Below, in pieces: positions 1-7,141 of a DNA stretch of 9,978 nt (positions within the stretch are counted from its first letter, which is position 1; the number at the start of each line of letters is the position of its first letter). The translations under genes were made by a program, and so were the position numbers. The notes below the pieces were generated by a model. It saw only the letters and a program-made list of their open reading frames with translations, was not told where the DNA came from and did no database searches. Origin of the DNA: Candidatus Tectimicrobiota bacterium (lineage in GTDB: Bacteria; JACPSX01); contig JACPSX010000113.1 of assembly GCA_016193065.1 (NCBI GenBank), positions 1 through 9,978 of the forward strand, given 5' to 3'.

Positions 1-245
1 GCGCGCTTTTCGAGGAGATCAAATTTGAAAACGGGAAAATAGTGAATCCCCGCTTCTCGTCCTACCGGCTCCCACGCTTCACCGACATTCCCTCCATCGA
101 GGTCGTTCTTATCGACCGCCAGGACATTCCGCCGGCTGGCGCCGGTGAAACTCCCATCGTCGCTGTGGCAGCGGCGATTCGTAACGCTATTTTGGCCGCG
201 ACGGGGATCCCCTTGCGATCCTTACCTCTAAGATTACCGGCCTGA
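1..245 (+). CDS. Molybdenum hydroxylase (xanthine dehydrogenase family) large subunit, C-terminal fragment
   Basis: The frame is open from the first base (codons begin at position 3) and ends at TGA 243-245, so only the last 80 residues are visible. The tail carries GAGETPIVAVAAAI followed by a hydrophobic helix and ATGIPLRSLPL. This is the usual C-terminal signature of molybdopterin-cytosine-dinucleotide-binding subunits of the xanthine dehydrogenase / isoquinoline oxidoreductase / CO dehydrogenase superfamily. By family knowledge the Glu in GAGE is the active-site base that helps water attack the hydroxylated carbon. The preceding RLPRFTDIPSIEVVLID segment also fits this family. These enzymes hydroxylate purines, aldehydes or N-heterocycles with a FAD subunit and a 2Fe-2S subunit, which would lie upstream of the window. 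The substrate cannot be told from this fragment. Confidence in the superfamily is high; confidence in a xanthine role is low. Confidence 0.85.
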   Translation, partial: ALFEEIKFENGKIVNPRFSSYRLPRFTDIPSIEVVLIDRQDIPPAGAGETPIVAVAAAIRNAILAATGIPLRSLPLRLPA

Positions 246-329
246 AGGGACGATGTTGGAAACCAATAAACCTCACCGATGGGCACATCCATCGAGCGCT
301 ACTACGACCCCACCTACCACCAGGCAGCC

Positions 330-351
330 GTGGGGCGATAATTTCGCCCAC
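330..351 (+). other. Small stem-loop in the gap after the molybdenum hydroxylase gene
   Basis: Arms 330-338 (GTGGGGCGA) and 344-351 (TCGCCCAC) pair over 8 bp with one bulged G and a TAATT loop. No T-run follows, so it does not look like a standard intrinsic terminator. It could still help end transcription of the upstream gene before the gcv promoter, or protect the mRNA 3' end. Apart from this, the 246-467 gap holds a possible small broken ORF (279-434) and the promoter candidate at 411-440. Confidence 0.3.
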
Positions 352-410
352 TCAAAGAAGAGCGAGAGCAGCAGAGGAGGAAGTGCGGTGGTGTGCCCAG
401 CACTCCCCCC

Positions 411-440
411 TTTACAACCCGCAGAAGGGCATGATATAGA
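411..440 (+). promoter_or_regulatory. Candidate sigma70-type promoter for the gcv operon
   Basis: TTTACA (411-416; 5 of 6 to TTGACA) is followed after 18 bp by TATAGA (435-440; 4 of 6 to TATAAT). It lies about 30 bp upstream of the gcvT start codon at 468. It is the best -35/-10 pair I see in the gap. The match is modest and is a prediction by eye. No glycine riboswitch-like pattern is evident between it and the gene, and the space is too short for one. Confidence 0.35.
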
Positions 441-467
441 GGGGTGCGCCAAGTGAGGTCTGCACGG

Positions 468-1458
468 ATGACCGGACAGCAAGAGCAAAACCTGAAGCGC
501 ACGCCCCTCTACGAAGCTCACAAGGACCTGGGCGCCAGGTTCGTTGAACCTGACCACGAACGACGCCGGCCGTCTGCTCCCGGGACAGGTTCAGTACTCC
601 CTGCTGTGCAACGAAAGCGGCGGGATCGTGGACGACATCACCGTGTACCGTCTGGCCGCCGACCGTTTCATGCTCTGCGTCAACGCCGCCAACATTGAAA
701 AGGATTTGCGCTGGCTGAAAAGCCACTGGCAGTGGGAGGCCAAGCTCCAGGATCTGAGTTCCGAGACCGTTCAACTGGCCATCCAGGGTCCCTCGGCGGA
801 GCCTTTACTCCAGAGACTCACTCCAGCCCAGCTAGGCAGCATTTCTTACTATGGGTTCGTCGTGGAGCAAGTCGCGGGGGTGCAGAGCCTCATTTCCCGG
901 ACTGGGTACACCGGGGAGGACGGTTTCGAGATCTATTACCACAGAGACCATGCCCGCCAGGTCTGGGAGAAGATCATGGAGGCTGGCAAGTCCTTCGGAC
1001 TCAAGCCCTGCGGCCTGGGAGCCCGGGATACCTTGCGCCTGGAGATGCAGTACGCTCTCTACGGCCACGACCTGGATGATTCCACTACTCCTCTGGAAGC
1101 CGGACTCGGCTGGGTGGTCAAACTCGATAAGGGGAACTTCCTCGGAGGTGAACCGCTGCGCCGCCGGAAAGCAGAAGGGATCCCGCGGAAACTGATCGCC
1201 TTTGAACTCGGGGAACGCGGCGTTCCCCGCAGCCACTACCCTATCTTCTCCGGGGACCGTCCAGTCGGTCACGTAACCAGCGGCACTTTCTCCCCGTGCC
1301 TGCAAAAAGGGATCGGCATGGGCTATGTGGACAGCGGTGATCTCACCGGTGAACTTAGTGCAGAGATTCGAGGGAAAAAGATAAGGATCCAACGGGTCAC
1401 CACGACATTCTGGCCGAGCCGGGTCAAGAAACACCCGCGCAGCAGCACCACCCCTTAA
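468..1458 (+). pseudogene. gcvT: Glycine cleavage system aminomethyltransferase (T-protein), disrupted by internal deletion and frameshift
   Basis: T-protein transfers the methylene carbon from the aminomethyl-lipoyl arm of GcvH to tetrahydrofolate and releases ammonia. The N-terminus starts at ATG 468 and reads MTGQQEQNLKRTPLYEAHKD then LGARFVE, a clear GcvT start, up to about 548. The sequence then jumps to LTTNDAGRLLPGQVQYS in the next frame (codons from 544/547). It continues normally through ESGGIVDDITVY, which holds the family's catalytic Asp region, the folate-binding domain and the C-terminal barrel to TAA 1456-1458. Missing is the conserved block GW-MP-Y...EH-VR...G-FDVSHMG...FLQ, about 47 residues by comparison with remembered E. 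coli GcvT. The frame change means the lost length is 2 modulo 3 (for example 143 or 146 nt). Read from 468, translation ends at 696-698 after 76 residues. A start at TTG 544 would give 304 residues but lacks a convincing ribosome site and the missing core. It is the first gene of the gcv operon, 26 bp before gcvH. An assembly error is the main alternative. Confidence 0.85.
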
Positions 1459-1484
1459 ACCAAGTCTATCCACCGGGAGGCATC

Positions 1485-1874
1485 ATGGATCTACCTGAAG
1501 ATCTGAAATACACGCGGGAACATGAATGGGCCCGCCGGGAAGGGAACCGGATCACCGTCGGAATTACCGATTATGCGCAAAAGGAACTGGGGGACGTGGT
1601 TTATGTGGATCTCCCTCCTCTGGGTCGCACGGTTTCCCAAGGGGAAAGTTTTGGAGTCGTGGAGTCCGTGAAAACCGTCTCCGATTTGTATGCGCCCGTG
1701 GGAGGAAAGGTCGTGGCCGGCAACGAGGAACTGGTCCAGAAGCCCGAGCTCGTCAACTCTTCCCCCTACGGGGAGGGCTGGATGATCGTCATTGAGCTGA
1801 GCCAGGCCGAGGAACTGGACAATTTGCTGGACGCCCGTGCCTACCGCGCTCTCGTAGAAGGCCAGGGGAGCTAA
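1485..1874 (+). CDS. gcvH: Glycine cleavage system H-protein
   Basis: This is the small cytosolic lipoyl carrier that shuttles the aminomethyl group from P-protein to T-protein and then to the dihydrolipoyl dehydrogenase. It has 129 residues, the usual H-protein length. It opens with PEDLKYTREHEWA, followed by VGITDYAQKELGDVVYVDLP, both family hallmarks. The lipoyl-accepting lysine is K63 in ESVKTVSDLYAP, and the C-terminal LVNSSPYGEGWMIVIEL is also standard. Start: ATG 1485, preceded by GGGAGG at 1475-1480. It lies 26 bp after gcvT and 5 bp before gcvPA. The protein looks complete and functional. Its modification would need the octanoyl/lipoyl transferase encoded at 4791-5681, plus lipoyl synthase (LipA) if octanoate is used; LipA is not in this window. 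Confidence 0.97.
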   Translation: MDLPEDLKYTREHEWARREGNRITVGITDYAQKELGDVVYVDLPPLGRTVSQGESFGVVESVKTVSDLYAPVGGKVVAGNEELVQKPELVNSSPYGEGWMIVIELSQAEELDNLLDARAYRALVEGQGS

Positions 1875-1879
1875 CCCTC

Positions 1880-3217
1880 ATGCGCTATATCCCCAACACG
1901 GCGGAAGACTGCCGCCAGATGCTCGAGCGCATCGGGGTCGAAACGATCGAGGACCTGTTTTCGGATATCCCGGAGGCCGTCCGCCTGCAGCGGCCGCTGA
2001 ATCTCCCCCCGCCCCTTGCGGAGGGAGAGCTTCTCCGTCACCTGCAATCGCTGAGCGAGCGCAACACCCGAGCAGATTCCGGCGCCTCGTTTGTCGGTGC
2101 GGGCGCCTATCGCCATTTCATCCCCACCCTGGTGGACCAGCTCTTGCTGCGCGGAGAATTCCTCACGGCCTATACCCCTTATCAGGCCGAGGTGAGCCAG
2201 GGAGTCCTGCAGGCCGTCTACGAATTTCAAACCCTCATCTGCCAGCTTACCGGGATGGAGGCCGCCAACGCCTCCCTTTATGACGGGGCTTCCGCGACGG
2301 CGGAAGGGGCGCTGATGGCCCGCCGGATCACGAACCGGGATCGCATCCTGGTTGGACACTCGGTTCACCCGGAATGGCGGCAGGTTCTCACCACCTACCT
2401 GGGCAAGGGCAGCGTGGTTGAAATTCCCTTTGCCTCGACGGGGAAAAGCGACCTCCACTGGATCAAGGATCACGTGGGGCCGGAAACTGCCGCCGTCATC
2501 CTCCAAACTCCAAATTTTTTCGGGACACTGGAGGACCTCGGTGCAGCCGCAGAGATCGCCCACCGCTCCGGGTCCCTCTTGATTGCCACGGTCTCGGAGG
2601 GCCTTTCACTGGGCCTTCTCCAACCCCCCGGGCTTCTCGGGGCGGACATTGTGGCCGGGGAAGGACAGTCCTTGGGCCTCCCCGTCAGCTTCGGCGGACC
2701 GTACCTGGGGTTCTTCGCCACGCGCCAGGAATATGTACGCCAGATGCCCGGCCGTCTGGTCGGCGAGACCCTGGATAAGCAGGGCCGCAAAGCCTACGTA
2801 TTGACCCTTGCCACCCGGGAGCAGCACATCCGCCGGGAGAGGGCCACTTCGAACATCTGCACGAACCAGGGGCTTTGTGCTCTGGCCGCCACGATCTATC
2901 TCACCGCCCTGGGCAAAGAAGGGCTGCGCGAGCAAGCTCTCCTCAACCTGGCGAAAGCTCACTACGCAAAGGCATCTCTGAGCCGGCTGCCGGGCTGGGC
3001 AGTGGCCTTCAGCGGCCCAACGTTTAACGAATTCGTGCTCAAGGTTCCTACGGATCCCCAGGTGATCCTGCGCCGCCTCTTCGCACAGAACATTGTAGGC
3101 GGCCTTGCCCTGCAGCGGTTTTACCCGGAGCTGGACCGCCATCTTCTCCTGTGCGTTACGGAAGAGAACCCACGGACTGAGATCGACCGGCTGGTGTCCG
3201 TGCTGGAAAGGAAATGA
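1880..3217 (+). CDS. gcvPA: Glycine dehydrogenase (decarboxylating) subunit 1, alpha
   Basis: This is the N-terminal half of P-protein in organisms where it is split into two polypeptides. The alpha-beta complex decarboxylates glycine and passes the aminomethyl group to lipoyl-GcvH. It has 445 residues, typical for GcvPA. It opens with [19 protein letters not shown] and carries [13 protein letters not shown] and [21 protein letters not shown] followed by [17 protein letters not shown]. Near the C-terminus it has [20 protein letters not shown] and [12 protein letters not shown]. All are highly conserved in this subunit, which keeps the fold-type I aminotransferase shape but does not carry the PLP lysine. 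Start ATG 1880 has AGGGGAG about 9 bp upstream, inside the end of gcvH. The stop overlaps the gcvPB start (ATGA, 3214-3217), which implies translational coupling and matched subunit amounts. No sign of damage. Confidence 0.97.
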   Translation: MRYIPNTAEDCRQMLERIGVETIEDLFSDIPEAVRLQRPLNLPPPLAEGELLRHLQSLSERNTRADSGASFVGAGAYRHFIPTLVDQLLLRGEFLTAYTPYQAEVSQGVLQAVYEFQTLICQLTGMEAANASLYDGASATAEGALMARRITNRDRILVGHSVHPEWRQVLTTYLGKGSVVEIPFASTGKSDLHWIKDHVGPETAAVILQTPNFFGTLEDLGAAAEIAHRSGSLLIATVSEGLSLGLLQPPGLLGADIVAGEGQSLGLPVSFGGPYLGFFATRQEYVRQMPGRLVGETLDKQGRKAYVLTLATREQHIRRERATSNICTNQGLCALAATIYLTALGKEGLREQALLNLAKAHYAKASLSRLPGWAVAFSGPTFNEFVLKVPTDPQVILRRLFAQNIVGGLALQRFYPELDRHLLLCVTEENPRTEIDRLVSVLERK

Positions 3218-4791
3218 CGATGAACCCGGAGCCCACTCCAAGGACCTGTCCTGCACCCGGAAGCCGGTCACCCGCAAGGCGGGTACCCGGTCGAAGGGGC
3301 GAGTCGAGCCCCGGGCTTCAGTTTGACGAACCCCTGATCTTCGAGAGAAGCCGCCCGGGGCGGCGAGCCGCTTCCCTTCCCTCCTGCGACGTTCCCGAGG
3401 TTTCTCCGGGCAGCGTGATCCCGTCCCACCTCCTGAGGGACGAGATCCCCGGATTCCCCGAGGTCAGCGAACCCGAAGTGGTCCGCCATTTTACCCGCCT
3501 TTCCCAATGGAACTTCGGCATCGACGTGGGATTTTACCCCTTAGGCTCCTGCACCATGAAGTACAACCCCCGGGTCAACGAGGAAGCGGCCCGGCTTCCT
3601 GGTTTTGCCCAGGCCCACCCCTACTTGCCCGACGAGCTTTGCCAGGGGGCTTTGCAGCTCCTCTACGAGATCGAGCAGTATTTATGCGAGATCAGCGGCA
3701 TGGCTCGGGTCATCCTGCAGCCCGCCGCCGGGGCTCACGGCGAGCTCACCGGGATGATGCTGATCCGGGCCTGCCTGGAAGATCGGGGGGAGCGGCGACG
3801 CAAGGTTCTCATCCCCGATTCCGCCCACGGCACGAACCCCGCCAGCTCCGCCCTGTGCGGCTTTGATGTGGTCCAGATCGCCTCCAACCGGCAGGGCTGC
3901 CTGGACCCGGAGGCCGTCGCCCGGGCCATGACACCCGAGGTAGCTGCTCTCATGCTCACGAACCCGAACACGCTGGGCATTTTCGAGGAAAACATCCTGG
4001 AGATCGCGGAGATCATCCACCGGCAGGGGGGGCTTCTGTACTGCGACGGCGCCAACATGAATGCCCTGGTAGGGATTTCCCGGCCGGCGGATATGGGTTT
4101 CGATGTGATCCAGTTCAATCTGCACAAGACGTTCTCAACCCCCCACGGGGGCGGGGGCCCCGGTGCCGGCCCCGTGGGAATTGGGCAGGCGCTGACCCCA
4201 TACATGCCGGTCCCCACGATTGAACGGGAGGGCGGCTTCTTCCGCCGCAACTACGATGTTCCCAAGACCATCGGCAAACTCCACGCCTTTTACGGCAACT
4301 TCGGAGTGCTCGTGCGCGCCTATGCCTACATACGAACGCTGGGTCCGGAAGGTTTGAAGAGGGCCACGGAGGTAGCTGTCCTCAACGCGAACTACCTGAT
4401 GCAGGAACTGAAGGGGACCTACGATCTCCCCTACGATCGCCTCTGCAAGCACGAGTGCGTGTTCTCGGACAAGAACCAGGCACGCCACGACGTCCATGCT
4501 CTGGAGATCGCCAAGCGTCTCATCGACTACGGCTTCCACCCCCCCACGATGTACTTCCCCTTGATCGTCAAGGGAGCCCTGATGATCGAGCCCACGGAAA
4601 CCGAAAGCAAGGAGACTCTGGACCGCTTCATCGAAGCGATGAAAGCCATTGCACGGGAAGCCGAGGAGTCTCCCGAACTCGTGCGCCAGGCCCCTCACAC
4701 GACGAGGGTTTCAAAGCCCGATGAGACCCAGGCCGCACGCCATCCCGTCCTGCGCTGGAAGCCGGGTACCCGGAACCCGGGTGCTCCTTGA
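3214..4791 (+). CDS. gcvPB: Glycine dehydrogenase (decarboxylating) subunit 2, beta, with unusual terminal extensions
   Basis: This is the PLP-carrying half of split P-protein and partner of GcvPA. Key motifs are [12 protein letters not shown] (about residues 40-51), [14 protein letters not shown] (near 107-120) and [29 protein letters not shown] carries the PLP-binding lysine at K305, and AYAYIRTLG and [20 protein letters not shown] follow. At 525 residues it is longer than the usual 475-500. The family normally starts just before LIFE(R/K)SRPGRR, but here about 36 Pro/Arg/Ser/Gly-rich residues precede it. No ATG, GTG or TTG lies in frame between ATG 3220 and that motif, so the extension must be translated if the start is correct. 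GGAAAGGA at 3205-3212 supports ATG 3214 (ATG 3220 is possible). The C-terminus also runs about 10 residues ([10 protein letters not shown]) beyond the usual PVLRW end. Both extensions coincide with short GC-rich repeats. Catalytic parts look intact. Confidence 0.96.
   Translation: MTMNPEPTPRTCPAPGSRSPARRVPGRRGESSPGLQFDEPLIFERSRPGRRAASLPSCDVPEVSPGSVIPSHLLRDEIPGFPEVSEPEVVRHFTRLSQWNFGIDVGFYPLGSCTMKYNPRVNEEAARLPGFAQAHPYLPDELCQGALQLLYEIEQYLCEISGMARVILQPAAGAHGELTGMMLIRACLEDRGERRRKVLIPDSAHGTNPASSALCGFDVVQIASNRQGCLDPEAVARAMTPEVAALMLTNPNTLGIFEENILEIAEIIHRQGGLLYCDGANMNALVGISRPADMGFDVIQFNLHKTFSTPHGGGGPGAGPVGIGQALTPYMPVPTIEREGGFFRRNYDVPKTIGKLHAFYGNFGVLVRAYAYIRTLGPEGLKRATEVAVLNANYLMQELKGTYDLPYDRLCKHECVFSDKNQARHDVHALEIAKRLIDYGFHPPTMYFPLIVKGALMIEPTETESKETLDRFIEAMKAIAREAEESPELVRQAPHTTRVSKPDETQAARHPVLRWKPGTRNPGAP
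3255..3290 (+). repeat. GC-rich repeat unit inside the GcvPB N-terminal extension
   Basis: It contains ACCCGGAAGCC at 3255-3265 and the near-palindrome GGGTACCCGG at 3281-3290. GGGTACCCGG recurs at 4764-4773 in the same orientation at the other end of gcvPB. ACCCGGAAGCC recurs inverted at 7997-8007 in the non-coding gap after the slipin gene. It looks like a fragment of a dispersed extragenic-type repeat that has been absorbed into the reading frame. Three loci in one window is suggestive, but in GC-rich DNA such short matches can be chance. Confidence 0.4.
4758..4780 (+). repeat. GC-rich repeat unit encoding the extra GcvPB C-terminus
   Basis: GAAGCCGGG (4758-4766) leads into GGGTACCCGG (4764-4773) and then GAACCCGG (4773-4780). 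It directly follows the codons for the usual family end PVLRW and encodes KPGTRNPG. It shares GAAGCCGG and GGGTACCCGG with the unit at 3255-3290. It also sits where a ribosome-binding site for the next gene would be expected; no clear Shine-Dalgarno sequence remains there, so lipM probably depends on translational coupling. Confidence 0.4.
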
Positions 4792-5681
4792 TGAACCCGA
4801 CCACCTGGCGCCTCCTGCTCACCGACCTCCAGGAGCCCGCCCTCAACATGGCCATTGATGAAGCACTTCTGATGGCCTGCGAGCGGGAGGGCTCCGCACC
4901 CGTGCTCCGCCTCTACACCTGGAATCCTCCGGCCCTGACGCTGGGCCGATTCCAGAAGGTCAGGGAAGAAATTGATCTGGAAGCCTGCCGCCGGCGAGGC
5001 ATCTCCATCGTGCGCCGGCCCACGGGGGGCAAGGCAATCCTGCACGACCGCGACTTGACCTACAGTGTAATTGGACCCACTTCGATGGTCCCGTGGGGGG
5101 GCGACATCCTGGAAACCTACCGTACCTTGAGCGGGGCCCTCGTTACGGGACTCCGCTTGCTCGGCATCACGGCCGAACTCCTGCCGCTGCGAAAGCGCGC
5201 TCCGCGCCGGTCTCCCTTTCGAGGAGCATGCGCCCTTTTCCCAGCCTCCTACGAAGTCGCAGTGGGCGGGAAAAAGCTGGTGGGAAGCGCCCAAAAGCGT
5301 CTGCGCAGGAGTTTCCTCCAGCACGGATCCATCCCTCTTTTCTCCGACGTGGAGGCAAACCGGGAGATTTTTCGCAGCCCGCAGGAGAACGGTGCCCAAG
5401 GGCAGGATCTGTGGCGGGAAAAGGCCACGACAATTTCCGAACAGGTTCCTATCCCCCCATCCTACGCGCAGATTGCGGAAGCCATTGTCAGGGGATTTCG
5501 GGAATTCTTGGGAGTTGATCTCCCGCCAGCGGAACTCTCTTCCGAGGAACTCTCTCAAGCTCAGGAGCTGGTGCGTCTCAAATACGCCCGGCCGGAATGG
5601 AACCTGCAGGGCCTGGAAAGCATTCAGCGGTCAGCACTAAGCCATCAGCTTAATACCGGGAGGATAGAGAGAAAATCTTGA
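4791..5681 (+). CDS. lipM: Octanoyl/lipoyl transferase, LipM-like (BPL/LPL cofactor transferase family)
   Basis: This enzyme attaches octanoate or lipoate to the lysine of a lipoyl domain; the likely target is GcvH from the same operon. Seen: TDLQEPALNMAIDEALL near the N-terminus, RRPTGGKAILHD at residues 75-86 (acyl/nucleotide binding), a cysteine at C147 in GACALFPASYEV, and KLVGSAQKR with K162 followed by LQHGSIPLF. In B. subtilis LipM a catalytic cysteine (C150) occupies this spot and forms an acyl-thioester, whereas ATP-dependent LplA ligases rely on the KxxG(S/T)A lysine and lack that cysteine. The cysteine therefore favours octanoyl-ACP:GcvH octanoyltransferase over lipoate ligase. I chose ATG 4791, overlapping the gcvPB stop by one base (TGATG), over TTG 4788 just ahead; this gives 296 residues. 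The last 19 or so residues (from about 279) are encoded by one arm of an inverted heptamer repeat and look acquired. Exact subfamily is uncertain; LplA is the alternative. Confidence 0.88.
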   Translation: MNPTTWRLLLTDLQEPALNMAIDEALLMACEREGSAPVLRLYTWNPPALTLGRFQKVREEIDLEACRRRGISIVRRPTGGKAILHDRDLTYSVIGPTSMVPWGGDILETYRTLSGALVTGLRLLGITAELLPLRKRAPRRSPFRGACALFPASYEVAVGGKKLVGSAQKRLRRSFLQHGSIPLFSDVEANREIFRSPQENGAQGQDLWREKATTISEQVPIPPSYAQIAEAIVRGFREFLGVDLPPAELSSEELSQAQELVRLKYARPEWNLQGLESIQRSALSHQLNTGRIERKS

Positions 5682-5725
5682 ATTCTCCAAGCTGACAGCT
5701 GATCGCTGAACGCTGAAAGCTTGTT
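5623..5725. repeat. Inverted pair of degenerate heptamer arrays (GCTGANN)
   Basis: On the + strand 5691-5718 reads as four consecutive 7-mers, GCTGACA, GCTGATC, GCTGAAC and GCTGAAA, then a decayed GCTTGTT. On the - strand, reading down from about 5650, the same unit appears as GCTGATG, GCTTAGT, GCTGACC and GCTGAAT. The 29-nt arms 5623-5651 and 5689-5717 are reverse complements at 23 of 29 positions, around a 37-nt centre. The left arm lies inside the 3' end of lipM; the right arm is non-coding. A T-rich stretch (TTGTTTT, 5721-5727) follows the right arm, so the folded RNA may also end transcription of the gcv operon, although the loop is long for an intrinsic terminator. Confidence 0.7.
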
Positions 5726-5736
5726 TTAAAAAGAGA

Positions 5737-5788
5737 TTGCGGTTTCCCCACCTGTGTGGTACATTTTTTGTAAGTCCTTATATATACT
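5737..5788 (+). promoter_or_regulatory. Candidate promoter region for nfeD and slipin
   Basis: This AT-rich stretch lies between the heptamer repeat and nfeD. TTGCGG (5737-5742) and TACATT (5760-5765) are 17 bp apart, a weak sigma70-like pair. TATACT (5783-5788) is a better -10 but has no good -35. A partial sigma54-like element, TGGTAC...TTGTA, lies at 5757-5772 with the correct GG-to-G spacing but GT instead of the key GC. A promoter here is likely because this is the first sizeable gap after the gcv operon; which element is used cannot be decided by eye. Confidence 0.35.
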
Positions 5789-5830
5789 TGATTTAACCTG
5801 ATCCCTTAGAATCGGCAGGAAAGGTCACCC

Positions 5831-7141
5831 ATGAAGCGACACAGGCGGATATTCTCAGCGGGACTTCCCCTTTGTCTGCTCCTGTTCCTGCTTCCGGTTG
5901 CGGGTCATGGCTCCCCGGCCCGGGAGATTGGCGTCCTCAAGTTCGACGGGGTCATCAACCCGGTCGCCGCGGAATTTATGATCAACGGAATCCAGAACGC
6001 GGTCCGCTCCGACTCCGAGGCCCTGATCATCCAGATGGACACGCCGGGCGGTCTGGATACCTCTATGCGCGCCATCATCAAGGAGATCCTCAACTCGCCC
6101 GTCCCGATCGTGGTCTTTGTGGCTCCCAGCGGTTCTCGGGCCGCTTCGGCCGGCGCCTTCATCACCATCGCCGCCCACGTGGCCGCCATGGCCCGGGGTT
6201 CCAACATCGGCGCCGCCCACCCGGTGGCTATGGGGGGGCAGAAGATGGACGAGACTATGAGCAAGAAGGTGGAAAACGACGCCGCAGCCTACATGCGCTC
6301 CCTGGCCGAGAAGAGGGGACGCAACGTGAAGTGGGCCGAGGAAGCCGTGCGCAAGAGCGTCTCCATCTCGGAGACCGAAGCCCTGAAGCTCAAGGTGATC
6401 GACGTCGTCGCCGAGGACATGGACGATCTCCTGGCCCGGCTTGACGGCTGGAAGACTACAACCGCCAGCGGAGAGAAAGTGATCCATACCAAGGGCCTGA
6501 AGGTCGCGGAAGTGAGAATGTCGGTTCGCCAGAAAATCCTTGCCCTGCTCTCCGACCCGAACATCGCCTACATGTTGCTGCTGCTCGGGATGTACGGAAT
6601 CTTTTTCGAACTGACCAGCCCGGGGGCCATCTTTCCGGGGGTCATCGGCGGGATCTCCATCATCTTGGCGCTCTATGCCCTGCAGGCGTTGCCGGTCAAT
6701 TACGCGGGCCTCCTCTTGATCCTTCTGGCCCTGGGGCTTTTCATTGCGGAGATCAAGGTCACGAGCCACGGCCTGCTGACCATGGGGGGGATCGTCTCCA
6801 TGGTCTTCGGCTCCCTCATGCTGATCAACAGCGATGCTCCGTTCCTGCGGATCTCTCTCAGCATCATCATCCCTGCCGCCCTTTTGACAGCCGCCTTTTT
6901 TACCTTCCTTCTCACCCTGGCCCTGAAGGCTCAGCGCCGGGTCGCCGTCAGCGGAGCTGAGGGGCTGATCAACCTGATCGGCACCGCGCAAGGGCCCATC
7001 CAGCCCACAGGAAAGGTGTTCGTGCACGGGGAACTCTGGGACGCGCGCTCCAGCGAACCCATCCAACCCGGCCAGAAGGTGAGGGTCGTTAAAATGGAAG
7101 GCCTCAGACTAACGGTCGAAAAGGTGAAGGAGGACTCCTGA
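5831..7141 (+). CDS. nfeD: NfeD family membrane-bound serine protease (ClpP class)
   Basis: This 436-residue protein has the long NfeD layout. A signal peptide (about 1-28, hydrophobic core [14 protein letters not shown]) is followed by a ClpP-like protease domain (about 31-220). Then come five predicted membrane helices (about 247-262, 267-286, 291-308, 314-332, 341-364) and a C-terminal soluble OB-fold NfeD domain (about 370-436). The expected nucleophile is S106 in [10 protein letters not shown], and the general-base lysine is K146 (or K145) in [16 protein letters not shown]. These match the Ser-Lys dyad known from Pyrococcus PH1510 (S97/K138). DTPGG near 70-74 is also conserved in the family. 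The protease cleaves the C-terminus of its partner slipin, and the pair is thought to act in membrane quality control. Start ATG 5831 has AGGAAAGG at 5817-5824, 6 bp upstream. It overlaps the slipin start by one base. The sequence looks intact. Confidence 0.95.
   Translation: MKRHRRIFSAGLPLCLLLFLLPVAGHGSPAREIGVLKFDGVINPVAAEFMINGIQNAVRSDSEALIIQMDTPGGLDTSMRAIIKEILNSPVPIVVFVAPSGSRAASAGAFITIAAHVAAMARGSNIGAAHPVAMGGQKMDETMSKKVENDAAAYMRSLAEKRGRNVKWAEEAVRKSVSISETEALKLKVIDVVAEDMDDLLARLDGWKTTTASGEKVIHTKGLKVAEVRMSVRQKILALLSDPNIAYMLLLLGMYGIFFELTSPGAIFPGVIGGISIILALYALQALPVNYAGLLLILLALGLFIAEIKVTSHGLLTMGGIVSMVFGSLMLINSDAPFLRISLSIIIPAALLTAAFFTFLLTLALKAQRRVAVSGAEGLINLIGTAQGPIQPTGKVFVHGELWDARSSEPIQPGQKVRVVKMEGLRLTVEKVKEDS

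Noticed and set aside
246-467. Glycine riboswitch upstream of the gcv operon
   Set aside because: I looked for the tandem aptamer layout and conserved core; none is apparent, and the gap is short and contains a possible decayed ORF.
544-1458. Intact but N-terminally short gcvT starting at TTG 544
   Set aside because: The remnant of the true N-terminus lies directly upstream in another frame, there is no convincing ribosome site, and the short form lacks the conserved FDVSHMG core.
1871-2563. Minus-strand open frame opposite gcvPA
   Set aside because: No recognisable protein motif and full overlap with a well-conserved gene on the other strand.
4788-4793. TTG 4788 as the lipM start
   Set aside because: ATG 4791 directly follows, overlaps the gcvPB stop as TGATG, and is the stronger start codon.
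5691-5725. CRISPR-like repeat array
   Set aside because: The unit is 7 nt with no spacers and occurs on both strands as an inverted pair; this is a simple degenerate repeat.
5855-7066. Long minus-strand open frame (about 400 codons) opposite nfeD
   Set aside because: It is an antisense shadow of a GC-rich gene; its translation is His/Gly/Asp-rich low-complexity sequence with no family motif, while the + strand encodes a complete NfeD.
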